Below are positions 1 through 5,089 of a DNA stretch of 5,089 bases, piece after piece; positions within the stretch are counted from its first letter, which is position 1; each line of letters starts with the position of its first letter. The notes below the pieces were generated by a model, which did not search any database, was not told the DNA's origin, and worked only from the letters and a program-made list of their open reading frames with translations. The stretch is from NCBI GenBank assembly GCA_021786135.1, contig JAJYNV010000115.1:1-5089 (forward strand), written 5' to 3'. This stretch comes from Bacillota bacterium (lineage in GTDB: Bacteria > Bacillota > Sulfobacillia > JAJZYS01 > JAJYTV01). The position numbers were made by a program, and so were the translations under genes.

Positions 1-120
1 CGATCTGCCAGATGCACCACCCCCCGTCGTTCCGTCTTGCGACGGACTGGCCGCTGGAAGGCGGCGGGGGGCGAGTTCGCAAGGAGGCAAGCTCCTCGTG
101 GCCAAGTTTCGGTGACGCAT
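1..120 (-). CDS. Possible small ORF behind a very strong Shine-Dalgarno, cut by the left window edge
   Basis: An ATG at 120-118 opens a frame with no stop for 40 codons to the window edge. Its support is the ribosome binding site: GGAGGAGGAGGT at 140-129, eight bases before the ATG and starting directly after the stop codon of the hydrophobic peptide upstream. The two frames would therefore be translationally coupled. The visible peptide begins MRHRNLATRSLPPC and is rich in Arg, Pro, Ala, Ser and Gly. It has no recognised domain, membrane segment or signal peptide. The composition is what translated GC-rich non-coding DNA often gives, and the opposite strand is also open here, so openness alone proves little. 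The purine run could be a chance GAG repeat. No function is proposed. Confidence 0.25.
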   Translation of the reverse strand, partial: MRHRNLATRSLPPCELAPRRLPAASPSQDGTTGGGASGRS

Positions 121-128
121 CGGCCGCC

Positions 129-140
129 ACCTCCTCCTCC
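129..140 (-). promoter_or_regulatory. Extended Shine-Dalgarno GGAGGAGGAGGT
   Basis: On the minus strand a GGA triplet repeat runs straight out of the TGA stop (143-141) of the small hydrophobic ORF and ends in the canonical AGGAGGT, eight bases before an ATG at 120-118. It is a longer match to the anti-Shine-Dalgarno than any other in the window. It may serve a following gene, or it may be a simple GAG repeat without that role. Confidence 0.4.
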
Positions 141-239
141 TCAATGCACGAGTCCGGTTAGGATCTCGAAGCCCAAGATGAGGCATCCGGCGATCAGCGA
201 GGCAATGATACCTAGAGCGATCTGGGTTATGAGATGCAC
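141..239 (-). CDS. Small hydrophobic single-pass peptide, 32 aa, unknown function (type I toxin-like)
   Basis: This GTG-initiated ORF is too short for normal gene callers. The start is supported by GGGAGGT at 252-246, six bases upstream of the GTG. The peptide starts MHLITQIALG and has a continuous hydrophobic core including IIASLIAGCLILGF (residues 11-24). It ends ILTGLVH. The only formally charged side chain is E25, besides two histidines, so it should sit in the membrane as one short helix. Length, a core of Ile/Leu/Ala/Gly and a structured leader recall type I toxin peptides and other single-pass microproteins, but I cannot assign it to a named family. It lies beside mobile-element debris, a common place for such genes. 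The TGA stop abuts a strong ribosome binding site, suggesting a second frame downstream. An alternative is a chance ORF: 33 codons alone is weak evidence, but the hydrophobicity and Shine-Dalgarno together make a real gene plausible. Confidence 0.5.
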   Translation of the reverse strand: MHLITQIALGIIASLIAGCLILGFEILTGLVH

Positions 240-245
240 TTTCGC

Positions 246-252
246 ACCTCCC
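246..252 (-). promoter_or_regulatory. Ribosome binding site GGGAGGT for the 32-aa peptide
   Basis: GGGAGGT lies six bases upstream of the GTG at 239-237. It decides the start of the small hydrophobic ORF, which has no ATG option in the right place. Confidence 0.5.
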
Positions 253-302
253 TTCTGCACGAGGCTGTGGCGTAGAGAGTGACCACTCCTTCTACCTACA
301 AA

Positions 303-329
303 GGGAATGCCTAAATCCACGGCATTTCC
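303..329 (-). other. Leader hairpin upstream of the 32-aa peptide
   Basis: AATGCC at 306-311 pairs with GGCATT at 321-326. The stem extends by outer G-C pairs past one bulged base (327), and the loop is about nine bases. If transcription of the small ORF starts near 340, as the -10-like box suggests, this stem sits at the 5' end of a roughly 100-base untranslated leader. Structured long leaders are common on mRNAs of small toxic peptides. It is modest in length and could be incidental. Confidence 0.35.
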
Positions 330-346
330 GCCCTCTTTTCAGGCCA

Positions 347-352
347 TCTATA
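347..352 (-). promoter_or_regulatory. Possible -10 box (TATAGA) for the small ORF
   Basis: TATAGA on the minus strand lies in the AT-richest patch of the left region, about 110 bases upstream of the GTG start. No good -35 hexamer is found 16-18 bases upstream; the best is TCGGTC. The same patch reads TATACT on the plus strand (349-354), so direction is ambiguous. Confidence 0.25.
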
Positions 353-402
353 CTTAAAGCCGCATCAGAGACCGACTCTTCAAAAAACGTCCGGAGAAAG
401 AA

Positions 403-432
403 GCACGGGCAGCGCGTTGGCGCCACCCGTGC
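403..432 (-). terminator. Hairpin, probable terminator after the recombinase remnant
   Basis: GCACGGG (403-409) pairs with CCCGTGC (426-432). Inside a 2x2 mismatch, GCGC (412-415) pairs with GCGC (420-423) around the four-base loop GTTG. Read on the minus strand it is followed by the T-rich TTCTTTCTCC, and it starts 29 bases after the recombinase stop codon at 463-461. That fits an intrinsic terminator with an imperfect T tract. On the plus strand it is followed by CGATCTTCTT, which is less convincing. A structured attachment site is an alternative that I cannot exclude. Confidence 0.55.
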
Positions 433-460
433 CGATCTTCTTATCTGGCTCGCTGATCTT

Positions 461-826
461 CTACACCGCGAACGGCAGGAAGTCTGCGCTCCCCTGCTCC
501 AGGTTCTTGGCTGCGTGCAGGTAGCGTTCCGTGGTCGAGAGGGAACCGTTGCCGAGGTCCTCCTTGACGCGTAGCAGGTCGGCTCCGTTCAACATCAGCG
601 TGGCGAAGGAGTGCCTCAGAACGTGCGCCGTCACCGTCTTGCGAATCCCGGCTTGATGCGCCAGGTCGCTCACAAGCCGACGCACGTAGACCTCAGAGAG
701 GTTCGCGCCCTGTCGGTTGCGGAACGTCCAGAAAGGCCCGCCGCGGCTCGTAGCCGGCGCAGAATGGCAAGGAGATCCGCGCGCAGTGAGTGATGTGATT
801 GGCCTGCGGCTCACGGCCACTGTCAT
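461..826 (-). pseudogene. Tyrosine recombinase (integrase) remnant, C-terminal catalytic part only, frameshifted
   Basis: Enzymes of this family cut and rejoin DNA through a covalent tyrosine intermediate, as phage integrases and Xer proteins do. The last 100 or so codons show the C-terminal catalytic domain: HVLRHSFATLMLNGA contains the HxxR box, and LSTTERYLHA carries the nucleophilic tyrosine, with a TAG stop at 463-461. The family motif LGH appears as LGN, so the second conserved histidine is replaced. Upstream, RADLLAILRRLRAA, typical of the helix before this region, is in another frame (786 down to about 745). Homology returns to the first frame at GGPFWTFRNRQGANLSEVYV (about 742-683) and also precedes the shift (MTVAVSRRPITS, from 826). 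Two compensating indels near 790 and 743 are therefore implied. The first catalytic arginine and the N-terminal DNA-binding domain are not recognisable, although an unrelated-looking open frame continues to 1135. I read it as an inactive fossil. The right boundary is approximate. Confidence 0.75.
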
Positions 827-1042
827 CCGCCTGCTGAGCGCGGACCTTTCGATCGTGCCGGACGCCCCGGCCCCCTTGCGCAGCGTCTCGAAAGGCAGGA
901 GGGTAGGTCTTGCCGGTCTGATGGGCGAATCCCTTGACACGAGGTAATTCCGTTGTCGTGAGATCCGCTCGGGGAGCGGGCTGGCGAATAGGGCAAGAAG
1001 TTGTTTACCCCAGTAAGGTAGCAGAATGCAGGCGTTTTGCAG
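827..1042. other. Stretch with no recognisable gene, between recombinase remnant and transposase leader
   Basis: A minus-strand frame stays open here to an ATG at 1135, but its translation has no motif of a recombinase N-terminal domain. It runs through the 1043-1084 hairpin and looks like chance coding capacity. A second minus frame contains GKTYPPAFRDAA, faintly like the start of IS3-type OrfA proteins, without further support. The left end of the insertion sequence probably lies in or just right of this stretch. I could not define its terminal repeat. Confidence 0.4.
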
Positions 1043-1084
1043 CGAGGGCATGGGGTGGATCATGAGATTCACCCCATGCCCTTG
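1043..1084. repeat. Long near-perfect hairpin upstream of the transposase
   Basis: AGGGCATGGGGTG (1045-1057) is the exact reverse complement of CACCCCATGCCCT (1070-1082). Pairing continues inward (GATC 1058-1061 with GATT 1066-1069, one G-T wobble) to the four-base loop ATGA. It continues outward for two more pairs, one a wobble. That gives about 19 pairs in 42 bases. Neither strand shows a T run after it, so it is not a classical intrinsic terminator. It sits about 110 bases before the transposase start. It could shield the element from read-through transcription, bind the transposase or a repressor, or be an independent extragenic palindrome. Confidence 0.75.
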
Positions 1085-1089
1085 ATCTC

Positions 1090-1118
1090 TTGGGTCTGCA
1101 TATAGGTCCTGCAATAAA
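1090..1118 (+). promoter_or_regulatory. Possible transposase promoter
   Basis: TTGGGT (1090-1095) is separated by 17 bases from AATAAA (1113-1118), which is preceded by an extended -10 TG dinucleotide (1110-1111). Each hexamer is only a partial match to the vegetative consensus. Transcription would begin near 1125, exactly where the leader fold starts, about 70 bases before the ATG. Confidence 0.35.
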
Positions 1119-1122
1119 GACA

Positions 1123-1191
1123 CAAGTGAGGCCATCTGGTAGAATGGGAGTTGCTAAGACAACCAAATCTACCGAAGGAAGGACTCACTTG
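1123..1191 (+). promoter_or_regulatory. Foldable 5' leader of the transposase mRNA enclosing its ribosome binding site
   Basis: Three nested complementary pairs are visible. CAAGTGAG (1123-1130) pairs with CTCACTTG (1184-1191), GGTAGA (1138-1143) with TCTACC (1168-1173), and GTTG (1150-1153) with CAAC (1160-1163). The purine-rich ribosome binding site GAAGGAAGGA (1174-1183) lies in the internal loop, and the outer arm ends two bases before the ATG. Such a structure could hinder ribosome loading, a way insertion sequences such as IS200 and IS10 limit transposase synthesis. That role is inferred here. Confidence 0.5.
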
Positions 1192-1192
1192 C

Positions 1193-2491
1193 ATGGCCAT
1201 CATACCACAACTTCCGCTCTTTGCGTGGGACCAAGGTGAGGCCCTGGGCGATCTCGATCGCTTGCGTTTAGCGCTTGAATACCTGCCCGACGGGCCGCTG
1301 GTGGAGAGGCTTGAGGTGCTGCGCGGGCACGGCCGGGACGATTATCCGGTGCGGGCGATCTGGAACTCGGTGCTGGCGGGCATTGTGTTCCAGCATGCGA
1401 GCATCGAGAGCCTACGGCGGGAATTGGGGCGCAACGGCCAACTTCGCTATCTCTGCGGGCTCAGCGGCGTGCCATCGGCAGCTGCATACACCCGCTTCCT
1501 GCATGGTGTCGTCCGGCATGGTGAGGAGATCGACGCCATGTTCGAGCGGATGGTTGCGGAACTGGCAACGTTGCTGCCTGGCTTCGGGCAGCGCGGTGCC
1601 CTCGACGGCAAGGCACTGCCCTCGTTCGCCAAGCACAAGGCGAGCAGCGATGTCCCGGACGGACGACGCGACACCGATGGGGACTACGGGAAGAAGAGCT
1701 ACAAGGGTAAGCACAAGGACAGTACGGCGTGGGAGAAGGTCGTCCGCTGGTTCGGCTACCGCCTGCACCTCGTGGTGGACACGGTGTACGATCTGTCGCT
1801 CGCCTTCGCCGTCACCAAGGCCAGTACGGTGGACCTACCCGGCGGCAAGGCCTTGCTGCAGCAGATGGACGAGCGCCAGGCACTGGCTGCTTGAGCGCAT
1901 GGCGAGCCTCACAGCGGACAAGGGTTACGACGACACCGATCTGACGGTGACGTTCTTTGAGCAGTACGGCATCAAGCCGGTGATCGACACGACATCCGCA
2001 ACTCCTGGCGGGATGGCGAGACGTCGCGGCTCCTGCCGGGCCATGCGAACGCGACTTACGACCTGCACGGCAACGTCGACTGCTACGCGCCCGAGACGGG
2101 CACGAGGCATCGGATGGCCAACGGCGGTTTCGAGAAGGACCGCATGACCTTGAAGAAGCTCTGCCCGGCCCGCCACAGCGGCATCACGTGCCGGGCCCTT
2201 GATACCTGTCCGCTCGCCAAGGGCCTGCGCGTGCCGCTCGCGATCGACCGGCGCATCTTCACACCGATCGACCGCTCCAGCTACGTCTGGCAGCGACTCT
2301 ACAAGGAGCGCACGGCGGTGGAGCGGGTGAACAGCCGTCTCGATGTCTCGTTCGGGTTTGAACTGCACACCATCCGCGGCCTCGCCAAGATGAAGATGCG
2401 CGTGGGCCTCGCGCTCTGTGTGATGCTGGCCATGGCGATCGGCCACATCCGTGAGCACGAGAAGGGCAAGATCCGCAGCCTGGTCGCCTGA
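1193..2491 (+). pseudogene. Insertion-sequence DDE transposase (IS4/IS5 superfamily), full length but twice frameshifted
   Basis: A transposase of this type cuts and joins element ends with a metal-binding DDE triad. The ATG at 1193 follows the purine-rich GAAGGAAGGA at 1174-1183. Segment one (1193 to about 1880) opens MAIIPQLPLFAW, includes GRDDYPVRAIWNSVLAGIVFQ and holds the first catalytic Asp in RGALDGKALPSF (codon 1604-1606). It then meets a TGA at 1892. Segment two is shifted by one base and carries the second Asp in LTADKGYDD (codon 1917-1919), then FFEQYGIKPVID. Near 1990-1997 the reading returns to the first frame with RNSWRDGETSRLLPGHA. Segment three runs to the TGA at 2489-2491 and holds the catalytic Glu in YKERTAVERVNSRLD (codon 2321-2323), a Cys-containing CPARHSGITC stretch and RVGLALCVMLAMAIGHI. 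The total of about 433 codons is what I would expect for a complete member. All three acidic residues survive, so only the two compensating indels disable it. I recognise the conserved core, but not the exact IS family name. Programmed frameshifting is unlikely, because two shifts would be needed and no slippery run is seen. Confidence 0.85.
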
Positions 2492-2780
2492 ACACGTCGA
2501 ACCTGCCACTTGATGCAGGCCGGGCCGTGGCGGCCACGACCAGCTTTGACGTGCCTGCCCGGCCGACAACGCCTCGCTCTCGTAGCGCCTACGCCCGAGA
2601 ATCGCCCGCAAACGTGGCAGGACCTTCACCAGCCCGTCAGCGAGCGCCCGTTCGTGCCGCGAAACGGTCACAGCGCAAAAGGCTCGACACATACAAAGGT
2701 TGCGCCTTGGCGGCAGCGCTGTGGTGGCAGCTTAGCCACCGTTCTGCCCCCGCTCCATCCCGAGCGATCGAGGCTCATGG
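2492..2780. other. Non-coding right flank of the IS, with small inverted repeats
   Basis: No supported gene lies here. The frames that are open on both strands have no motif and end inside or run through neighbouring genes. GGCCGGGC (2518-2525) is complementary to GCCCGGCC (2557-2564), with a small GTGG/CCAC stem between (2527-2537 area). GGTGGC (2723-2728) pairs with GCCACC (2735-2740) around a six-base loop. Either could help terminate transposase transcription, but neither is followed by a T run. The right end of the element should fall here. I found no convincing terminal repeat matching the left side. Confidence 0.4.
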
Positions 2781-2813
2781 GAAAGACCCGCCGCGTCGTG
2801 CGGCGGGTCTTTC
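2781..2813. terminator. Strong bidirectional intrinsic terminator
   Basis: GAAAGACCCGCCGC (2781-2794) and GCGGCGGGTCTTTC (2800-2813) form a perfect 14-bp stem closed by the five-base loop GTCGT. The A-rich start and T-rich end of the stem make it work on either strand. For the minus strand it begins 21 bases after the permease stop codon and clearly ends the transporter transcript. For the plus strand it would stop read-through from the transposase. The GACCCGCC/GGCGGGTC core is typical of terminators in high-GC bacteria. Confidence 0.85.
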
Positions 2814-2834
2814 GGCGGGCCTCGCGCGCCCGGC

Positions 2835-3752
2835 TCAGGAGTACGTGATGCGCGGGTCGAGGAAGGCGTAGACGACGTCTACGGCGAGGTTCACGATGAC
2901 CACCGCAATGGCTGCGTAGAGGGTGACCCCTTCGATCACTGCCTCGTCGAGGCTGCCGATGGCCTGGTTCGCCAACAGACCCAGCCCAGGCCAGCCGAAG
3001 ATCACCTCGGACACGATCAGGCCCCCGAGCAGGCTACTGAAGTCGAGGCCGAGCATCGTGACGACGGGGATGAGGGCGTTGCGGACGGTGTGGTGCAGCA
3101 GTACCCGCCATTCGCCAAGACCCTTGGCGCGAGCCGTGCGGACGTAGTCGAGGTGCATCACCTCGAGCATCGTGGAGCGCAGGATGCGCGCATAGTACGC
3201 GGAGCCTGTAATCCCGACCGACAGGGCCGGCAGCACGACTCCGAGCGCCGAGTACCCGTTCATCGGGAACCAGCCAAGCTTGAACGAGAACCCGAGGAGC
3301 AGCATCATGCCGACCCAGTAGGTGGGCATCGAGATGCCGACGAGCGTAAGGATGGTCAAAACGGAATCCGCTAGGCGTCCCTTGCGGGCAGCCGACACGA
3401 TGCCGACGGGGATGCCGATCAGGAGCTCCGCCGTGATGGCCGCCAGCGCCAGCATCATGGTCGCGGGAGCCGCTGCGGCGACCATGTCCAGCACAGGGCG
3501 GTGGTAGACGTATGAGTAGCCGAAGTTGCCGTGCAGCATCCCCCAGAGGAAGAGGAGGAAGCGCTCCCAGAGGGGCAGATACAGGTGCATCTGCATGTAG
3601 ACCGCGTGCACCGTCGCAGCGGTGGCGTGCTGGCCGGCGATCATCTTGGCGGGGTTGGATGGGATTCCGAACGCGATGACGTAGGTGATCGCGCTGATTC
3701 CCAGGACGGCCAGAAGCGCCCAGAGCAGTCGACGCGCAATGTACTGCAGCAT
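2835..3752 (-). CDS. Peptide/nickel-type ABC transporter permease (DppB/OppB-like)
   Basis: This 305-residue integral membrane protein is one half of the channel of an importer for peptides or similar solutes, normally paired with a DppC-type subunit and two ATPases. The N-terminus MLQYIARRLLWALLAVLGIS is the usual first helix. Further helices lie near residues 97-120, 132-156, 171-190, 224-247 and 274-297, giving the six expected. The cytoplasmic loop that docks to the ATPase reads DYVRTARAKGL (202-212). FGWPGLGLL (252-260) and the C-terminal YAFLDPRI (295-302) are family signatures. Length is normal and no frame damage is seen. The ATG at 3752-3750 has only a G-rich stretch as ribosome binding site (GGGGGCGGG). 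The binding-protein gene ends 28 bases upstream on the same strand, so they share a transcript. A terminator follows directly, so no partner genes are downstream. Substrate cannot be deduced. Confidence 0.93.
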   Translation of the reverse strand: MLQYIARRLLWALLAVLGISAITYVIAFGIPSNPAKMIAGQHATAATVHAVYMQMHLYLPLWERFLLFLWGMLHGNFGYSYVYHRPVLDMVAAAAPATMMLALAAITAELLIGIPVGIVSAARKGRLADSVLTILTLVGISMPTYWVGMMLLLGFSFKLGWFPMNGYSALGVVLPALSVGITGSAYYARILRSTMLEVMHLDYVRTARAKGLGEWRVLLHHTVRNALIPVVTMLGLDFSSLLGGLIVSEVIFGWPGLGLLANQAIGSLDEAVIEGVTLYAAIAVVIVNLAVDVVYAFLDPRITYS

Positions 3753-3780
3753 GAGCCGGTGCCCGCCCCCATCAGGTTCG

Positions 3781-5089
3781 TTAGTGGCTCTTCACCGAGA
3801 ACAGGCGGATCTGCGGACCGATGACAGGGTGCAGGAGGACGTTGACGTTGTGCGGCTCGACCCACGGCTGCACCATGGCATCCCACACCGGGTAGTAGAG
3901 CGGCACCCAGGGTGCCTGCTGGAACCAGATCTGCTGGGCCTGGTCGTAGAGCTGCCAGCGTTTCGCGTTCTGCGAGGCGGGGAGGTTGTCGGCTTCGGTG
4001 ACAAGGTTCTCGAACTGCGTGTTCTTCCAGCCGCCGGTCTCATTGGAACTGAGGCCGCTGCCGAGGTTGAACATGAAGTCCTGGGGGTCCGGGTAGTCCT
4101 GCCACCAGTCGGTCCAGGAGAGGTTCCAATTCTGCGAGTTGTCCATGGTGTACGGCCAGTAGGTGCCGGTCTCAGGGATGTTGTGCAGGTTGACCTTGAC
4201 GCCGACCTTGGCGAGCTGCGCCTGGATGTTCTGCATGACGGTCTCGACAAACGGCCGCGCAGACGTGTAGGCCAAGGTGATCGTGAAGCCCTTGGGGTAT
4301 CCCGCTTGCGCAAGCAGCTTCTTTGCCTCGGTCGGGTTGTACGCGTAGCCCTTCATGGAGCTCTCGTAGGCCGGCATGGCGGGCGGCAGGAGCTGCGTTT
4401 CGATGATGCCGCGTCCGTTGACGAGCTTGAGGATCTGCTGGCGGTCAATCGCCAGGTTGACGGCCTGACGCACCTTGACGTTGTTGAAGGGCGCCTTCGT
4501 GACGTTGTAGGCCAGGTACCAGACGGCATTTGTCTGGTTCTTGATGTAGGTCTTCGCGACACTGGGGTTGTTCAGGGCAGCGAGGTAGGTGGAGGAGTCG
4601 GGCTGGAAGATCATGTCGACCTGTCCCTTCTCGAAGAGCAGGAACTGGGTCGCCGCCGGTACGTTCACGTTGAAGATGATCTTGTTCAGCTTCGCCTTCT
4701 GGGTGCCCTGGTAGTATGGGTTCGGCACGAGCACCATCTGCTTGTTCTGGTGCCAGTAGAGGAGTTTGTACGGCCCGGTGCCGACCGCGTGCTGCGCGTA
4801 GAGGTTGGGCCCGTACTTCTGGGTGACCTTGGGGTCGACAATGTAGGCGCTCGGCAGCGCCATCTCGTTGAGGAAGTAGGCTTGCGGGGCCGAGAGCTTG
4901 ATCACGACCGTGTAGGGGTCCGGGGTGGTGATGCCCGAAAGCCCCGTGACGCTCGCGGGGGGCTGCTTGCCATTGTTGAACCACTGGTTGTAGCCCACGA
5001 TGTCCGAGAAGTCGCTGCCGAACGGAGACGGGCCGTTCGCGCCGGTGGCGTCCCACGACGTCAGACGGTTGATGGAGTACTCGACGTCC
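3781..5089 (-). CDS. ABC transporter solute-binding protein, family 5 (peptide/nickel type), N-terminus outside window
   Basis: The protein would capture an oligopeptide or similar solute outside the membrane and deliver it to the permease encoded next. The frame is open to the right edge, giving about 435 codons. A GTG at 4998 is only an internal Val: the codons before it encode a good family sequence (VEYSINRLTSWDATG), so the true start, signal peptide and possible lipobox lie beyond the window. About 100 residues are missing relative to the usual 520-560. Signatures include AVGTGPYKLLYWHQNKQMVL (about 4788-4729), NPYY, FNNVKVRQAVNLAIDRQQI (about 4488-4432), AKKLLAQAGYPKGF, and WWQDYPDPQDF (about 4107-4075). 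It ends RLFSVKSH with a TAA at 3783-3781. The aromatic-rich APWVPLYYPVWDAMVQPW region near the C-terminus is usual. No frameshift is seen. The permease follows 28 bases downstream. Ligand specificity cannot be read from sequence: dipeptides, oligopeptides, nickel chelates and sugars are all known in this family. Confidence 0.93.
   Translation of the reverse strand, partial: DVEYSINRLTSWDATGANGPSPFGSDFSDIVGYNQWFNNGKQPPASVTGLSGITTPDPYTVVIKLSAPQAYFLNEMALPSAYIVDPKVTQKYGPNLYAQHAVGTGPYKLLYWHQNKQMVLVPNPYYQGTQKAKLNKIIFNVNVPAATQFLLFEKGQVDMIFQPDSSTYLAALNNPSVAKTYIKNQTNAVWYLAYNVTKAPFNNVKVRQAVNLAIDRQQILKLVNGRGIIETQLLPPAMPAYESSMKGYAYNPTEAKKLLAQAGYPKGFTITLAYTSARPFVETVMQNIQAQLAKVGVKVNLHNIPETGTYWPYTMDNSQNWNLSWTDWWQDYPDPQDFMFNLGSGLSSNETGGWKNTQFENLVTEADNLPASQNAKRWQLYDQAQQIWFQQAPWVPLYYPVWDAMVQPWVEPHNVNVLLHPVIGPQIRLFSVKSH

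Noticed and set aside
31..46. Small hairpin TCCGTC / GACGGA with a GCAA tetraloop on the minus strand
   Set aside because: It has only six pairs and no T run. Such short stems are frequent in GC-rich DNA, so it is not called as a terminator or RNA gene.
37..282. Plus-strand frame with a polyproline stretch
   Set aside because: The proline run is the reverse of the GAG repeat. The frame has no ribosome binding site or motif and overlaps the better supported minus-strand ORFs.
827..960. GKTYPPAFRDAA in another minus-strand frame, like the start of an IS3 OrfA
   Set aside because: The resemblance covers about a dozen residues, without the following helix-turn-helix pattern.
827..1135. N-terminal extension of the recombinase frame to an ATG at 1135
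   Set aside because: The translation has no recombinase feature, crosses the 42-base hairpin and starts in the transposase leader. It is probably chance openness upstream of the remnant.
1275..1880. Plus-strand Arg/Cys/Ser-rich frame overlapping the transposase
   Set aside because: It is a frame shadow of the first transposase segment. Only its later part (about 1881-1996) is real, as the shifted middle of the transposase.
1031..2683. Possible IS terminal repeat pair: GCGTTTTGCAGCG (near 1032-1044) and the reverse of CAGCGCAAAAGGC (near 2671-2683)
   Set aside because: The match needs a gap and several mismatches, and no flanking target duplication was seen.
1925..2692. Long minus-strand frame opposite the transposase 3' half
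   Set aside because: It has the composition of an antisense shadow of a GC-rich gene. The non-overlapping part (2492-2692) has no domain, and no ribosome binding site is evident.
1..5089. CRISPR arrays, tRNA, rRNA, riboswitches
   Set aside because: No regularly spaced direct repeats, no cloverleaf with acceptor and T-loop, no rRNA core sequence and no recognisable riboswitch consensus were seen on either strand.

Overview
The window is GC-rich bacterial DNA. On its right it holds part of a peptide-type ABC transporter operon (minus strand). On its left is a decayed mobile-element zone with two tiny candidate genes. Strong purine-rich Shine-Dalgarno sequences, a Gram-positive-looking transposase and a 32-residue hydrophobic peptide suggest a high-GC Gram-positive, perhaps a thermophilic or acidophilic Bacillota. 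This is inference; no rRNA or taxonomic marker is present.

Layout. 1-120 (-): possible gene start behind an unusually strong ribosome binding site, running off the left edge. 141-239 (-): GTG-initiated 32-residue hydrophobic peptide with a good Shine-Dalgarno, a leader hairpin (303-329) and a possible -10 box (347-352). 403-432: hairpin, probably the terminator of the gene to its right. 461-826 (-): 3' remnant of a tyrosine recombinase, broken by two frameshifts and lacking its N-terminal half. 827-1042: no recognisable gene. 1043-1084: a nearly perfect 42-base hairpin. 1090-1191: possible promoter and foldable leader of an insertion-sequence transposase. 1193-2491 (+): DDE transposase of the IS4/IS5 superfamily, complete in length but carrying two compensating frameshifts. 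2492-2780: non-coding, presumably the right flank of the IS. 2781-2813: very strong terminator hairpin. 2835-3752 (-): DppB/OppB-type permease. 3781-5089 (-): family 5 solute-binding protein, its N-terminus beyond the right edge.

The two transporter genes are 28 bases apart, read in the same direction and look intact. The binding protein would capture a peptide-like solute outside the cell and the permease would form half of the membrane channel. The second permease and the ATPases are not downstream, because a terminator follows the permease within 21 bases. They must lie upstream of the window, lie elsewhere, or have been lost. The two mobile-element genes are both frameshifted while the transporter genes are clean, which fits decay of a selfish-element landing zone. 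The least explained parts are the small hydrophobic peptide with its downstream strong ribosome binding site, and the stacked hairpins in front of the transposase.
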